A DNA stretch of 64,000 nt from Kocuria flava (GCF_001482365.1 NZ_CP013254.1:1178001-1242000), one strand, 5' to 3'; shown: positions 49,981 through 59,908, counted from the first letter of the stretch. Program-made: numbers and translations. The notes: generated by a model not told the origin, from the sequence alone.

Positions 49981-50568
49981 GTGACGAACCCCGGACGCAT
50001 CGTGCTCATCCGCCACGGCCAGACCGACTGGAACCTCGCCGAGAGGCTGCAGGGCGCCGTGGACGTGCCCCTCAACGACACCGGCCGGCACCAGGCCCGC
50101 GAGGCCGGCCGGCTGCTGCGCGAGCAGGCCCTCGCGTGGGACGTGGTCGTCTCCTCCCCGCTGGGCCGGGCCGTGGAGACCGCCCGGCTCATCGGCGAGG
50201 CCCTCGGCCTCGAGCCGGCCGGCACCTACCCCGAGCTCACCGAGCGCGGCTTCGGCCGCCACGAGGGCGCCAGCTACGCGGGCCTGGGCCCGGCCGAGCG
50301 CGAGGCGCTCATGGGCGCGGGCGAGCCGGCCGGAGCCGTGGCCCGCCGGGGGCTGGCCGCCCTGCACAGGATCCGCCGGGAGCACCCCGGACGCCACGTG
50401 CTGGTCGTGGCCCACGGCTCCCTCATCCGCCTGACCCTCTCGCACCTGCACGGGCGGGCCCACCCGCGGATCGGCAACTGCGAGGTGGTGCCCGTGGGCG
50501 TCGAGGCCCTCGCCGCCGCCCACGAGGCCGCCGCCGACACCCCTGACACGGCGCTCCCCGTTCAATAA
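49981..50568 (+). CDS. Histidine phosphatase family protein (phosphoglycerate mutase-like)
   Basis: The 195-residue product is a histidine phosphatase. The phospho-acceptor His lies in IVLIRHGQTDWNLAERLQGAVDVPLNDTGRHQA, and the second catalytic His in VLVVAHGSLIRLTLSHL; SSPLGRAVETARLI supplies the conserved Arg. Such proteins dephosphorylate small metabolites, cobalamin precursors or sugars, and the actual substrate cannot be named. It is not a true glycolytic PGM because it is short and lacks that enzyme's insertions. GTG start; CACAGT lies 6 bases upstream and no strong ribosome binding site is visible, so translation may be leaderless. The gdh promoter lies in its last 30 bases. Confidence 0.9.
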   Translation: MTNPGRIVLIRHGQTDWNLAERLQGAVDVPLNDTGRHQAREAGRLLREQALAWDVVVSSPLGRAVETARLIGEALGLEPAGTYPELTERGFGRHEGASYAGLGPAEREALMGAGEPAGAVARRGLAALHRIRREHPGRHVLVVAHGSLIRLTLSHLHGRAHPRIGNCEVVPVGVEALAAAHEAAADTPDTALPVQ

Positions 50569-50571
50569 GCT
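50543..50571 (+). promoter_or_regulatory. Promoter of the NAD-glutamate dehydrogenase gene
   Basis: CTGACA at 50543-50548, a 17-base spacer and TAAGCT at 50566-50571, the best bipartite match in this half of the window. The -35 box is within the end of the phosphatase gene, and the predicted leader is about 60 bases. Confidence 0.65.
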
Positions 50572-50640
50572 GGGGGGCACCAGGGACGGCCCCACGAGGG
50601 ACCGTCCACCTCCCGAGGCGGCGACGACGGCGCACAGGAC

Positions 50641-53600
50641 GTGCTGCTCGCGCCGCCCAGGCACCGAAGGCGTGATGCGGCTGTGGCCCCTGACCAGTAC
50701 ACGATCCCCGACGAGGACCGCACCGAGGCGATGCCCGTGCTCGCGCAGCCCCCGCGGTGGAGCGGCGAGCTCGAGTGGGTCAACGAGTACTACCGGCACG
50801 CGCCGCCCGGGGACCTGCTGGCGCACACCGAGGAGGAGCTGCGGCTGCGCGCCGAGCACCACCGGGAGGTCGGGCGCGTGCGGGCACCGGGGGACAGCGC
50901 CGTGGGCGTGCGCCGGGAGGACTCGGCCTCCGTGGTCTTCGTGGTCACCGAGGACGTCCCCTACCTCGTGAGCACGGTCACCGCCGAGATCGCGGCCCGG
51001 TGGGGCGGGGCGCGGCTGGTGATCCACCCGGTCCTGGTCGCCGACCGGGACCGGGAGGGCCACGAGCTGCGGGACCTGCAGCCGCTGGCCGACGTGGCCA
51101 CGAGCTCCAGCGGCGACACGACCGCCCTGCCGGTCCTGCCCGGGGCGGGCGACGGGGTGCGGCGCAGCGTCGAGTCGTGGATCTCCGTGGAGCTGCTGGA
51201 CCCGCTGTCCGAGGAGACGGCCGGGCAGCTCGTCGAGCGGCTCACCGGCCTGCTGGCGGACGTGCACCGGATCGGGCGCGACCAGTCGAAGCTGCGGCAC
51301 CGGGTGAAGGTCCTGGCCCTGGACCTCGAGGAGCTCGAGGACCTGGAGCTGCCCGGCGGCGGGCGCCCGCCGCGGGTGCGGGAGTCGCAGGAGTTCCTGC
51401 GCTGGCTGCTCGAGGGCAACTTCATCCTCATGGGCTTCAAGGAGTACGACCTCGAGGACTCCGACGAGGGCCTGTCCCTGGTCTCCCGCCCCGGCACGGG
51501 GCTGGGCCTGCTGCAGGAGCGCGACGAGCGCCCGCACCGCCAGCTGCTGACGGGCCTGGGCCGGGAGCACGCCCGCGAGGCCGGCACGCTGTTCATCACC
51601 AAGGCCAACCGCCGCTCCTCGATCCACCGCCGCGAGTACCTCGACTACATCGGCGTCGCCAAGTACGACGACGACGGGCGGATCGTCGGCGAGTACCTCG
51701 TGCTCGGGCTGTTCTCCCGCCGCGCCTACAACACCCCGGTGCGCGAGACCCCGCTGATCAAGGAGAAGATGGCCGAGGTCGCCGCGCGCTTCGGCTTCCT
51801 CGAGGACTCCCACTCCGCCCGCGACCTCATGGGCAACATCGAGGACTACCCGCGCGACGAGCTCTTCCACATGACCGCCGACGAGCTCTACGACATCATG
51901 CGCGGGGTCATGGGCCTGGACGAGCGCCGCCAGACCCGGCTGTTCCTGCGCCAGGACCACTTCGGGCGGTTCATGTCCGCGGTCGTGTTCCTGCCGCGCG
52001 ACCGCTACAACACCTCCGTGCGCGGGCGGATCGAGGCGGAGCTGGCGAAGACCTTCGACGCCGAGGAGATCGACTTCGACGCGCGGCTGACCTCCTCGAC
52101 CCTCGCCCGGCTGTTCTTCCGGATCCGCCTGCCCTACACCGGCGAGGTGCAGTCCTTCGACCGCGAGGCCCTCGAGGCCCGGCTGCGCGCCGCCGTGCGG
52201 TCCTGGCCCGAGGCGCTGGCGCGGACCATCCACCGCACCTTCCCCGAGGAGCTGGCCCGCCGGCACGCCCGCAACTGGGCCGGGGCGTTCCCGGAGGCCT
52301 ACCGCGCCGACTACGAGATCGAGGAGGCCGTCGAGGACCTGCAGCGCTGCGAGGAGCTGTGGGGCCGCGACCCGGACCTGCCCGCGGAGGTGCGGGTCGT
52401 CGACGGGCCGGAGGGGGTGCGGCTGAACATCTACCTCACCCGCTCCCTGTCGCTGACCGAGCTGCTGCCGATGCTGCAGAACCTCGGGCTGACCGTCCTG
52501 GACCAGAAGCCCTACGAGGTCGCCCCCGCGGACGGGCGCCACTTCCAGCTCTACGACTTCGGGGTGCGCCTGCCCGAGGGCGTGGACGCGACCGGCCCGG
52601 AGGACGCCAAGACCGAGGACCTCATCGAGGACACCCTGTGCGCGGTGCTCTCCGGGCGCTCGGAGTCCGACGCCCTGAACCGGCTCGTGCTCGCCGAGCG
52701 GATGACGTGGCGGCCGGTCGCGGTGCTGCGCTCCTACGTGCGCTACCTGCTGCAGCTGGGCCACCCCAACTCGTTCGAGTACATCGCCGACACCCTGCTG
52801 GCCTTCCCCGCCGTCACCCGCGGGCTCAGCGAGTTCTTCGACGCCAGCTTCAACCCCGCCCACGACGACGACGTGCGCGAGTCCCTGCGCGAGGGCGCCG
52901 ACCGGCGGCTGCGGGAGGCGCTCGAGGAGGTCCCGACCCTCGACGCCGACAAGCTGCTGCGGGCCCTGGCCGAGATCATGGCCGCGACCCTGCGCACCAA
53001 CGTCTACCGGCACCGCCCGACCATGGCCTTCAAGCTCAGCCCGCGCCGGATCCCCGCCGCCCCGCTGCCGCACCCGATGTTCGAGATCTGGGTGTGGTCC
53101 CCGCGGGTCGAGGGCACGCACCTGCGCTTCGGGCCCGTGGCCCGCGGCGGGCTGCGCTGGTCGGACCGCCGCGAGGACTTCCGCACCGAGGTCCTCGGGC
53201 TCGTGAAGGCCCAGATGGTCAAGAACGCGGTGATCGTCCCCAACGGCGCCAAGGGCGGGTTCTTCCCCAAGCAGCTGCCGGACCCGGCCGCGGACCGGGA
53301 CGCGTGGCTGGCCGAGGGCCGGGAGGCCTACAAGCTGTTCATCTCCTCCCTGCTCGAGGTCACCGACAACCTGGTCCGGGACGAGGACGGCAACGACGTC
53401 GTCGTCCACCCCGAGAACGTGGTGCGCCGCGACGGCCAGGACTCCTACCTCGTGGTGGCCGCGGACAAGGGCACCGCGTCCTTCTCGGACACCGCCAACG
53501 CGATCGCCCTCGAGCAGGGCTTCTGGCTCGGGGACGCGTTCGCCTCCGGCGGGTCGGTCGGCTACGACCACAAGGCCATGGGCATCACCGCCCGCGGCGC

Positions 53601-55599
53601 GTGGGAGTCGGTCAGGCGCCACTTCTTCGAGCTCGGGGTGGACACCCAGAGCGAGGACTTCACGGTCGTGGGCGTGGGCGACATGTCCGGGGACGTGTTC
53701 GGCAACGGCATGCTGCTCTCCGAGCACATCAAGCTCGTGGCCGCGTTCGACCACCGGGACGTCTTCCTCGACCCGGACCCCGACCCGGCCGTCTCCTACG
53801 CCGAGCGCGAGCGGCTGTTCGCCATGCCCCGGTCCTCCTGGAAGGACTACGACCGGCAGAAGATCTCCGAGGGCGGCGGCGTGCACCCGCGCACGGCCAA
53901 GTCCGTGCCGGTCTCCCCGCAGGTGCGCCGGGCCCTGGACCTGCCGGAGGGCACGGAGGAGCTGACGCCGATCGAGCTGATCCAGGCGATCCTCAGGGCC
54001 CCCGCCGACCTGCTCTACAACGGCGGGATCGGCACCTACGTGAAGTCCGCCGAGGAGCCGCACACGGCCGTGGGGGACAAGGCCAACGACGCCATCCGCG
54101 TCGACGGCCGGGACCTGCGCGTGCGCGTGGTCGGGGAGGGCGGCAACCTGGGCTGCACCCAGCTGGGCCGCGTCGAGGCCGCCCTGAACGGCGTGCTCAT
54201 CAACACCGACGCGATCGACAACTCCGGCGGCGTGGAGTCCTCCGACCGCGAGGTGAACATCAAGATCCTCGTGGACCGCATGGTCGAGGCGGGGGAGCTG
54301 GGCACCGAGGAGCGGGCCGGGTTCATCGAGTCGATGACCGACGAGGTCGCCGAGCTGGTGCTGGACACCAACGAGGCCCAGAACGTGCTGCTGACCACCG
54401 AGCGGGCCCGCGTCACCGACCTCAACGAGGCGTACCTGCGCTTCGTGCACTGGCTCGAGGAGCACGCCGACCTGGACCGGTCGATCGAGTTCCTGCCCAC
54501 GGACGAGCAGCTGCGCGAACGGGTGCGGGCGGGCCAGGGCCTGACCTCCCCGGAGCTGTCGGTGCTCGCCGCCTACGCCAAGATCCAGCTCTCCGAGGCA
54601 CTGGTGGACTCCGACCTCGCCGAGGACCCGTGGCTGGGCACGGTGCTGGAGCGCTACTTCCCCGCGCAGATCACCGAGCGCTTCGGGGAGCTCGTCGGCA
54701 CCCACCCGCTGCGCAAGGAGATCATCGGCACGATGGTCGCCAACCAGATGATCAACTACGGCGGGATCCCCTACGTCTACCGGGTCGTGGAGGAGACCGG
54801 GTGCGCCCCGGTCGACGTCGCGCGCGCGTTCGTGGCCGCCGTGCAGATCTACGAGATCGACCGCTACGCCCACGCCCACCGGGAGCTGCCGGCGGACGTG
54901 CCCACCGAGCTGTGGGACCGGATGTTCCTGGACATGCGCCGGCTGCTCGACCGGGTGGTCCGCTGGCTGATCCACCGCCAGGAGATCCGGCGCCCGATCG
55001 GCGAGGTGATCGAGCGCTACAAGCCGACCGTGGACATCCGCTTCATCGAGGAGCGGCTGCTCGGGGAGGACTCCCGCGAGCGGGTGGACGCCCTGGCCGA
55101 GGCGGCCCAGCGGCAGGGGGTGCCCGCGGAGCTGGCCACGGAGTGGTCGCAGTTGCTGGACGCCTTCGCGCTGCTCGACGTCGCCCGCCTCGCCCACGCC
55201 ACGGGCGAGGCCGTGGCCGAGGACGGGACGCCGGACGAGGAGCGGATCAAGACCATCGCCAAGGTCTACTTCCGGCTCTACGACCGGTACCGGATCGAGA
55301 GCCTGCTCAACCGGATCACCGCCCTGCCGCAGGGCACCCGGTGGGAGAACCTGGCGCGGATGTCGATGCGCGAGGACGTCTACTCGACCCTCGTCCAGCT
55401 CGCCGACCAGGCGCTGCGCGCCCCCGGCGAGGACGACCGGGCGAAGGTCGAGGCGTGGGAGCGGGCCAACGAGTCCCGCCTCGTCCGGCTGCGGGAGGTG
55501 CTCGCGCAGATCGAGGAGGAGTCCACGGGCGAGCCCGCGACCGAGCTCGCGTCCCTGTCCGTGGCCCTGCGCACGATGCGCGCGGCGCTGGCGGAGTAG
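50641..55599 (+). CDS. gdh: NAD-dependent glutamate dehydrogenase, large (GDH-180 type)
   Basis: The 1652-residue enzyme oxidatively deaminates glutamate to 2-oxoglutarate and ammonia with NAD. Its size and sequence place it in the large bacterial NAD-GDH family (about 1600-1650 residues, as in Streptomyces clavuligerus and Rv2476c). The N-terminal 700 residues hold regulatory ACT-like regions. The catalytic core starts near 780: LRFGPVARGGLRWSDRREDFRTEVLGLVKAQMVKNAVIVPNGAKGGFFPK with the substrate and catalytic lysines, DKGTASFSDTAN and VGVGDMSGDVFGNGMLLS. Two GTG starts are possible, 50641 and 50683; the second drops 14 residues and neither ribosome binding site is strong. An FAD oxidoreductase gene follows after 10 bases. 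Confidence 0.95.
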   Translation: MLLAPPRHRRRDAAVAPDQYTIPDEDRTEAMPVLAQPPRWSGELEWVNEYYRHAPPGDLLAHTEEELRLRAEHHREVGRVRAPGDSAVGVRREDSASVVFVVTEDVPYLVSTVTAEIAARWGGARLVIHPVLVADRDREGHELRDLQPLADVATSSSGDTTALPVLPGAGDGVRRSVESWISVELLDPLSEETAGQLVERLTGLLADVHRIGRDQSKLRHRVKVLALDLEELEDLELPGGGRPPRVRESQEFLRWLLEGNFILMGFKEYDLEDSDEGLSLVSRPGTGLGLLQERDERPHRQLLTGLGREHAREAGTLFITKANRRSSIHRREYLDYIGVAKYDDDGRIVGEYLVLGLFSRRAYNTPVRETPLIKEKMAEVAARFGFLEDSHSARDLMGNIEDYPRDELFHMTADELYDIMRGVMGLDERRQTRLFLRQDHFGRFMSAVVFLPRDRYNTSVRGRIEAELAKTFDAEEIDFDARLTSSTLARLFFRIRLPYTGEVQSFDREALEARLRAAVRSWPEALARTIHRTFPEELARRHARNWAGAFPEAYRADYEIEEAVEDLQRCEELWGRDPDLPAEVRVVDGPEGVRLNIYLTRSLSLTELLPMLQNLGLTVLDQKPYEVAPADGRHFQLYDFGVRLPEGVDATGPEDAKTEDLIEDTLCAVLSGRSESDALNRLVLAERMTWRPVAVLRSYVRYLLQLGHPNSFEYIADTLLAFPAVTRGLSEFFDASFNPAHDDDVRESLREGADRRLREALEEVPTLDADKLLRALAEIMAATLRTNVYRHRPTMAFKLSPRRIPAAPLPHPMFEIWVWSPRVEGTHLRFGPVARGGLRWSDRREDFRTEVLGLVKAQMVKNAVIVPNGAKGGFFPKQLPDPAADRDAWLAEGREAYKLFISSLLEVTDNLVRDEDGNDVVVHPENVVRRDGQDSYLVVAADKGTASFSDTANAIALEQGFWLGDAFASGGSVGYDHKAMGITARGAWESVRRHFFELGVDTQSEDFTVVGVGDMSGDVFGNGMLLSEHIKLVAAFDHRDVFLDPDPDPAVSYAERERLFAMPRSSWKDYDRQKISEGGGVHPRTAKSVPVSPQVRRALDLPEGTEELTPIELIQAILRAPADLLYNGGIGTYVKSAEEPHTAVGDKANDAIRVDGRDLRVRVVGEGGNLGCTQLGRVEAALNGVLINTDAIDNSGGVESSDREVNIKILVDRMVEAGELGTEERAGFIESMTDEVAELVLDTNEAQNVLLTTERARVTDLNEAYLRFVHWLEEHADLDRSIEFLPTDEQLRERVRAGQGLTSPELSVLAAYAKIQLSEALVDSDLAEDPWLGTVLERYFPAQITERFGELVGTHPLRKEIIGTMVANQMINYGGIPYVYRVVEETGCAPVDVARAFVAAVQIYEIDRYAHAHRELPADVPTELWDRMFLDMRRLLDRVVRWLIHRQEIRRPIGEVIERYKPTVDIRFIEERLLGEDSRERVDALAEAAQRQGVPAELATEWSQLLDAFALLDVARLAHATGEAVAEDGTPDEERIKTIAKVYFRLYDRYRIESLLNRITALPQGTRWENLARMSMREDVYSTLVQLADQALRAPGEDDRAKVEAWERANESRLVRLREVLAQIEEESTGEPATELASLSVALRTMRAALAE

Positions 55600-55609
55600 G
55601 CGCACGCCG

Positions 55610-57037
55610 GTGCGGGCCACCGCGGCGGTCGTCGGCTCCGGCCCCAACGGGCTGGGCGCCGCCGTGGTGCTCGCCCGCGCCGGGCTCGAGGTCGTCGTCC
55701 ACGAGGCGGCCCCGACCCCGGGCGGGGCCGCCCGGTCGGCGCCGCTGCTGGGGCCCGGCACCGTGGTCGACCTCGGCGCCGCCGTGCACCCCTTCGGCGC
55801 CGCCAGCCCGCTGCTGCGCGCCCTGGACCTGGGCCGCCACGGCCTGGAGTGGCTGCACCCGCCGGTCGTCGCCGCGCACCCGCTCGACGACGGCCCGGCG
55901 GGGCTGCTGCACCGCTCCCTGGCGCGCACCGCGGAGGAGCTGGGGCCCGACGGCCGGGCCTGGACCGCCCTGCACCGGGGCGTGGCCGAGCGGTGGGAGG
56001 ACGTGGCCGAGACCGCCCTGGGCCCGCTCCTGCGCCGGCCCCGGCACCCGGCGGCGCTGGCCTCTTTCGGGCTGCGGGCCCCGTGGCCGGCCGCGGCCAC
56101 GGCCCGGGCGCTGTTCCGCACCGAGCGCGCCCGCGGCCTGTTCGCCGGCTCGGCCGCCCACGCGGTGCTGCCGCCGGGGCACGTGCTCACCTCGGCGTTC
56201 GGGACGCTCTTCGGCGCGGCCGCCCACACCACGGGCTGGCCGGTGGCCCGCGGCGGCTCGCAGGCGGTCGCCGACGCCCTCGTGGCGGAGCTCGCCGCCC
56301 ACGGCGGGCGGGTGGTCACGGACTCGCCCGTGACGGACCTGCGGCAGGTGCGACCGGCCGACGTCGTGCTCCTGGACCTGGCCCCGCGGCAGGTGCTGGC
56401 CCTGGGCGGGCTCGACCTGCCGCCGCGCTACCGGCGGGCGCTGGCGCGGTGGCGCCACGGGCCGGGCGCCCACAAGGTCGACCTCCTGCTCGACGGACCC
56501 GTGCCGTGGCGCGACCCGCGGGTGGGCCGGGCCGGGACGGTGCACCTCGGCGGGACGCTCGCCGAGATCGGTGCCGCCGCCGCACAGGTGCGCGCCGGCC
56601 GGCTGCCCGAGCGGCCCTTCGTCCTCGTGGCCCAGCAGGGGGTCGCCGACCCCTCCCGGGCGCCGGCGGGCCGGCACGTGCTGTGGGCCTACGCGCACGT
56701 CCCGCACGGGTGCGCGGACCCGGCGGCGGGGGAGCGGGTGCTCGGCCAGCTCGAGCGCTTCGCCCCCGGGGTGCGCGACCGGGTCCTCGCCCGGGTGGAC
56801 ACCCCGCCGGCGCGGCTGGAGGAGTGGAACCCGAACCTCGTGGGCGGGGACGTCGGCGGCGGGGCGCTCGACGGGCTCCAGCAGGTCTTCCGCCCGGCCG
56901 TGCAGGCCGACCCCTACGCCACGGGCGTGCCGGGGGTGTGGCTGTGCTCGTCCTCGACGCCCCCGGGCGGCGGGGTGCACGCGATGGCCGGGGCGCACGC
57001 GGCGGCGCGGGCCCTGCGGGAGCTCGCCCGCCGCTGA
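55610..57037 (+). CDS. FAD-dependent oxidoreductase (phytoene desaturase-like)
   Basis: The 475-residue flavoprotein begins with a dinucleotide-binding fold (AAVVGSGPNGLGAAVVLARAGLEVVVHEAAPTPGGAARSAPLL) typical of phytoene dehydrogenase-like NAD(P)/FAD oxidoreductases. The C terminus has VWLCSSSTPPGGGVHAMAGAHAAARAL, the family's second FAD-contact motif. Carotenoid-type desaturases share this layout, but no other carotenoid genes lie nearby, so I leave the substrate open. The GTG start lies 10 bases after the gdh stop, suggesting read-through from the gdh promoter, though a functional link is not obvious. It ends 15 bases from the convergent copper protein gene. Confidence 0.88.
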   Translation: MRATAAVVGSGPNGLGAAVVLARAGLEVVVHEAAPTPGGAARSAPLLGPGTVVDLGAAVHPFGAASPLLRALDLGRHGLEWLHPPVVAAHPLDDGPAGLLHRSLARTAEELGPDGRAWTALHRGVAERWEDVAETALGPLLRRPRHPAALASFGLRAPWPAAATARALFRTERARGLFAGSAAHAVLPPGHVLTSAFGTLFGAAAHTTGWPVARGGSQAVADALVAELAAHGGRVVTDSPVTDLRQVRPADVVLLDLAPRQVLALGGLDLPPRYRRALARWRHGPGAHKVDLLLDGPVPWRDPRVGRAGTVHLGGTLAEIGAAAAQVRAGRLPERPFVLVAQQGVADPSRAPAGRHVLWAYAHVPHGCADPAAGERVLGQLERFAPGVRDRVLARVDTPPARLEEWNPNLVGGDVGGGALDGLQQVFRPAVQADPYATGVPGVWLCSSSTPPGGGVHAMAGAHAAARALRELARR

Positions 57038-57052
57038 CGGCGTCCGCCCGGC

Positions 57053-59836
57053 TCAGCCCTCGACGCGGATCAGGCCGCGGGCCCCGCGCTCGGCCGCCGC
57101 GAGGTCGTGGTCGAGGAACGGGTAGGTGCCCGGCTCGGCGAACGTGAGCTCGACGAACCCGCCCTGCGCCGGGGCGAGGTCGAGCGCCTGCGCCCCGCCC
57201 TGCTCGGGCCCGCCGGGGCGCAGGAGGTAGGCGCCCTCCTTGTGGACGGTGTCGAACTGCCCGCCCACCACGTGGAAGCTCAGGCCCCCGGAGGGTCCGG
57301 CCGCGAGCAGCCGGATCCGCACCCGCTCGCCCACCCGGGCGCGCAGCGGCTCGTGCAGGTACTGGGTGGCGTGGCCGTTGAAGACCGTCAGGGACGGGGT
57401 GCCGGCGCGCACCCGCTCCGGGGAGACGACCGCGGTGCCGGGCCCGTCCCCCGGGGCCAGGTAGGCCTCGCTGTGCACGAGCAGGTACTCGCGGTCGACG
57501 GGCGGCAGGCCCGGCGGGTCGACCACCACGGCGCCGAACATGCCGGCGGCCACGTGGCTGCTCATCGGGGCGGTCGCGCAGTGGTAGAGCCAGGTCCCCG
57601 ACCGGACCGCCTCGAAGCGGTAGGTCAGCGACTCCCCGGGCGGGACGGTGCGCATCGGCCCGTCGGGGGCCACGACCCCGGCGTGGAAGTCCACGGAGTG
57701 GCCCGTCGTCCCGCCGTTGCGCAGCTCGACCTCGAAGACGTCGCCGACCTCCCCGTGCAGGGTCGGGCCCGTGTACCGCCCGCCGTAGGTCCACGAGCGC
57801 AGCCGCACGCCGGGGGCGAGCTCCTGGTCGAGCTCCTCGACCTCGAGCCGCACCCGGTGGACGCGCCGCCCGTCCTCGACGGGGCCCGCGACCGGTTCCA
57901 GCACCGGGGAGCGGGTCGTGTGCTCCGGACCCGGGGCCGCGGCCAGGTCCGCGGCGGCGGCCGGGTCCGGGGCGGCCGCGGGCCCGCCGGCGCTGGTGCC
58001 GGCCGTGCCGCCGGCCACCGGCCGCCCGTCCGGCCCGAGGACGACGACCTCGAGGGTCATGCCCGCGGACCGGTGCCCGACGACGGAGCACCACCCCGCC
58101 AGGGACGCCCCGACCACGCCCGCCTCGACGGTCGCGGACTGCCCCGGGGCCAGGCGCCCGCTGCCGGCCCCGGAGTCCAGGACCAGGTCGTGGACGCCGC
58201 TCGGGTCCTCGTTGACCAGCTCGATCACCAGCTCGTCCCCGGCGGGGACCTCCACGACGGCTGGCTCGAAGCGCATCCCCTCCCGGGCGGCCACGCGCAC
58301 GACCGTGGTCTCCCCGGTGGGGGCCGTCCCGGCGCCGTCCGCGGCGGGCGCGCCCAGCCCCGCCGCCGCAGGGTCCGCGGCGATACCGGCGGCCACGGCC
58401 AGGACCACGGCGAGCACCCCCGCCAGTGCCCCGCGGGCCTGGCGGGCCGGCCGGTCGGGTCCGGCTGCGCCCGGCGGGGCGGCCACGGCGGTGCCCGCAC
58501 CGCCTGCTGCCGGGCGGTCCGCTGCCGCGGCGCCGCCGCCCGGCCCGGCCGCCGCGGTGCTGGTGCCGCCCGGCCCGGCCGCCGCGGCGGCCGGGCCACC
58601 GGCCGCGGCCCGGGCCGCCCGCCGTCCTGCGACCGAGATCCGCGCCGCGGAGACCGTCAGCGGCACGACCGCGAACAGCACGGCCGCGCCGAGGGCGGAG
58701 ACGCTCACCCGCACCCACGAGGGCAGCGTGCCCGGGGGCAGGGCGAAGAGCAGCACGCACAGGTTGACGACGACCACGCGGAAGGCCGCCCCGCGCCCGA
58801 GGGCCCGGTGGGCGGCGCGCACGACGGCCGGGCCGCCGCCCATCGTCACGGGCAGCAGGTAGCTCATGGCCCCCAGCAGCACCTGCACGAGGAACCCGGC
58901 CACGAGCGGGACCGTCAGCCGCCCCAGTGCGGCGGCGTCGAAGCCCCCGCGCACGAGCAGCACCGCCAGGGCCACGACCGTTGCGGCCCACCAGGCGGTG
59001 CCGGCGGCCAGGCAGAGACCGGCGTGGTCGACCGGCGGCCGGGCCCGGGCCGTGCGGACCATGACGACCAGCACGGCGCCCAGGCCCAGCCCGTAGCCGG
59101 CGAGCCCGGCCAGGGCGAGGACCTCGCTGCCCAGCAGCGCGCCGGTGCCGGTGAGCACCACCCCACCGGCCAGCGCCCCCAGCGCGCGGGTGGCGACCCG
59201 CACGGCCTCCTCGCGCATCCGGGTGCGCAGGACCGTGGGCCACAGCGTCAGCAGCGTCCCCGCGACGGTCAGGCCCACGAAGCCCAGGACGTTGACGGTC
59301 TCGTGGGCGAGCAGCACCCGGGCGTGCACCCGGTCCGGCAGGCCCGCGGCGAGGACCGCGCCCAGCACAGCGCCCACGGGCAGCAGCAGCGCCGCGGCCG
59401 CGTAGTAGCGCACCGTCACGGCGAAGCGGGAGGGCAGGGCGGTGCGCAGCTGGGCCAGCAGCGCCGCGCCGTGCCAGGCGACCGCCGCGCCCACGGCGCT
59501 CGCCCCCGCGGGGCTCGCCCACCACCACCCGGTCAGCGCACCGGCCACCAGCAGCACGATCCCGGCGTTGAGCACCCCGAGACGGGCCAGCTGCCGCGAC
59601 CGGGCGGTCCCGGGCAGCCGGTGGCGCAGCAGGGACTCCGTGAAGTGCTGGGACCACACGAGCACCGAGTTGGTGACCAGCCCGAGGGTGGTCAGGTGGA
59701 CCAGCAGCCAGCGGGCCTCCGGGATCCAGCGGTGGAGCAGGACCACGGCCAGCAGGGCGGCCGTCCACACGCGCACCGGGCGGCCCGCCCGCCGGTGCCA
59801 GGAGCTGCGGCGCGCCGGCCGCTGCGGGTCGTGCAC
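57053..59836 (-). CDS. Membrane protein fused to a cupredoxin and a NirK-type copper nitrite reductase
   Basis: The 927-residue protein has three parts. Residues 1-400 hold about ten membrane helices. A Gly/Ala-rich linker and another helix (about 469-487) follow. Residues 508-600 form a cupredoxin with a type 1 copper set H549, C583, H588, M593. Residues 650-927 match two-domain multicopper oxidase/NirK: H713, D716, H718 (GHSVDFHAG), H752, C753, H761, M766 (YHCATAPMSSHVAAGM) and H855 (GLSFHVVGG), so type 1 and type 2 ligands and the catalytic Asp are all present. It probably reduces nitrite to NO outside the membrane, possibly accepting electrons via the fused cupredoxin. GTG start with GGGGAGG upstream. 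Confidence 0.9.
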   Translation of the reverse strand: MHDPQRPARRSSWHRRAGRPVRVWTAALLAVVLLHRWIPEARWLLVHLTTLGLVTNSVLVWSQHFTESLLRHRLPGTARSRQLARLGVLNAGIVLLVAGALTGWWWASPAGASAVGAAVAWHGAALLAQLRTALPSRFAVTVRYYAAAALLLPVGAVLGAVLAAGLPDRVHARVLLAHETVNVLGFVGLTVAGTLLTLWPTVLRTRMREEAVRVATRALGALAGGVVLTGTGALLGSEVLALAGLAGYGLGLGAVLVVMVRTARARPPVDHAGLCLAAGTAWWAATVVALAVLLVRGGFDAAALGRLTVPLVAGFLVQVLLGAMSYLLPVTMGGGPAVVRAAHRALGRGAAFRVVVVNLCVLLFALPPGTLPSWVRVSVSALGAAVLFAVVPLTVSAARISVAGRRAARAAAGGPAAAAAGPGGTSTAAAGPGGGAAAADRPAAGGAGTAVAAPPGAAGPDRPARQARGALAGVLAVVLAVAAGIAADPAAAGLGAPAADGAGTAPTGETTVVRVAAREGMRFEPAVVEVPAGDELVIELVNEDPSGVHDLVLDSGAGSGRLAPGQSATVEAGVVGASLAGWCSVVGHRSAGMTLEVVVLGPDGRPVAGGTAGTSAGGPAAAPDPAAAADLAAAPGPEHTTRSPVLEPVAGPVEDGRRVHRVRLEVEELDQELAPGVRLRSWTYGGRYTGPTLHGEVGDVFEVELRNGGTTGHSVDFHAGVVAPDGPMRTVPPGESLTYRFEAVRSGTWLYHCATAPMSSHVAAGMFGAVVVDPPGLPPVDREYLLVHSEAYLAPGDGPGTAVVSPERVRAGTPSLTVFNGHATQYLHEPLRARVGERVRIRLLAAGPSGGLSFHVVGGQFDTVHKEGAYLLRPGGPEQGGAQALDLAPAQGGFVELTFAEPGTYPFLDHDLAAAERGARGLIRVEG

Positions 59837-59850
59837 GTCGACCTCCCCGT

Positions 59851-59881
59851 CCCGATAATAAGCATTTCATCCGCAAGTATA
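59851..59881 (-). promoter_or_regulatory. AT-rich promoter/operator region of the NirK-like gene
   Basis: A rare AT-rich island lies about 15-45 bases upstream of the start. On the minus strand TATACT (plus 59876-59881) is a good -10 box, followed by TTGCGGATGAAATGCTTATTAT. The AAGCATTT core visible on the plus strand recalls half-sites of NO-sensing Rrf2/NsrR regulators, but the palindrome is incomplete, so the regulator is only a guess. Confidence 0.4.
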
Positions 59882-59908
59882 CCGGTCCCGCGGTGCCGGC
59901 CCGGACCG

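Noticed and set aside
49981..50568. Naming the histidine phosphatase as glycolytic phosphoglycerate mutase or CobC.
   Set aside because: It lacks the length and insertions of GpmA, and there are no cobalamin genes nearby.
49183..56319. A 2378-codon open frame on the minus strand, antisense to the glutamate dehydrogenase gene.
   Set aside because: Its translation is compositionally a shadow of GC-rich codons (Leu/Gly/Val/His/Asp repeats) with no domain, and it spans several real genes and the 21-bp inverted repeat.
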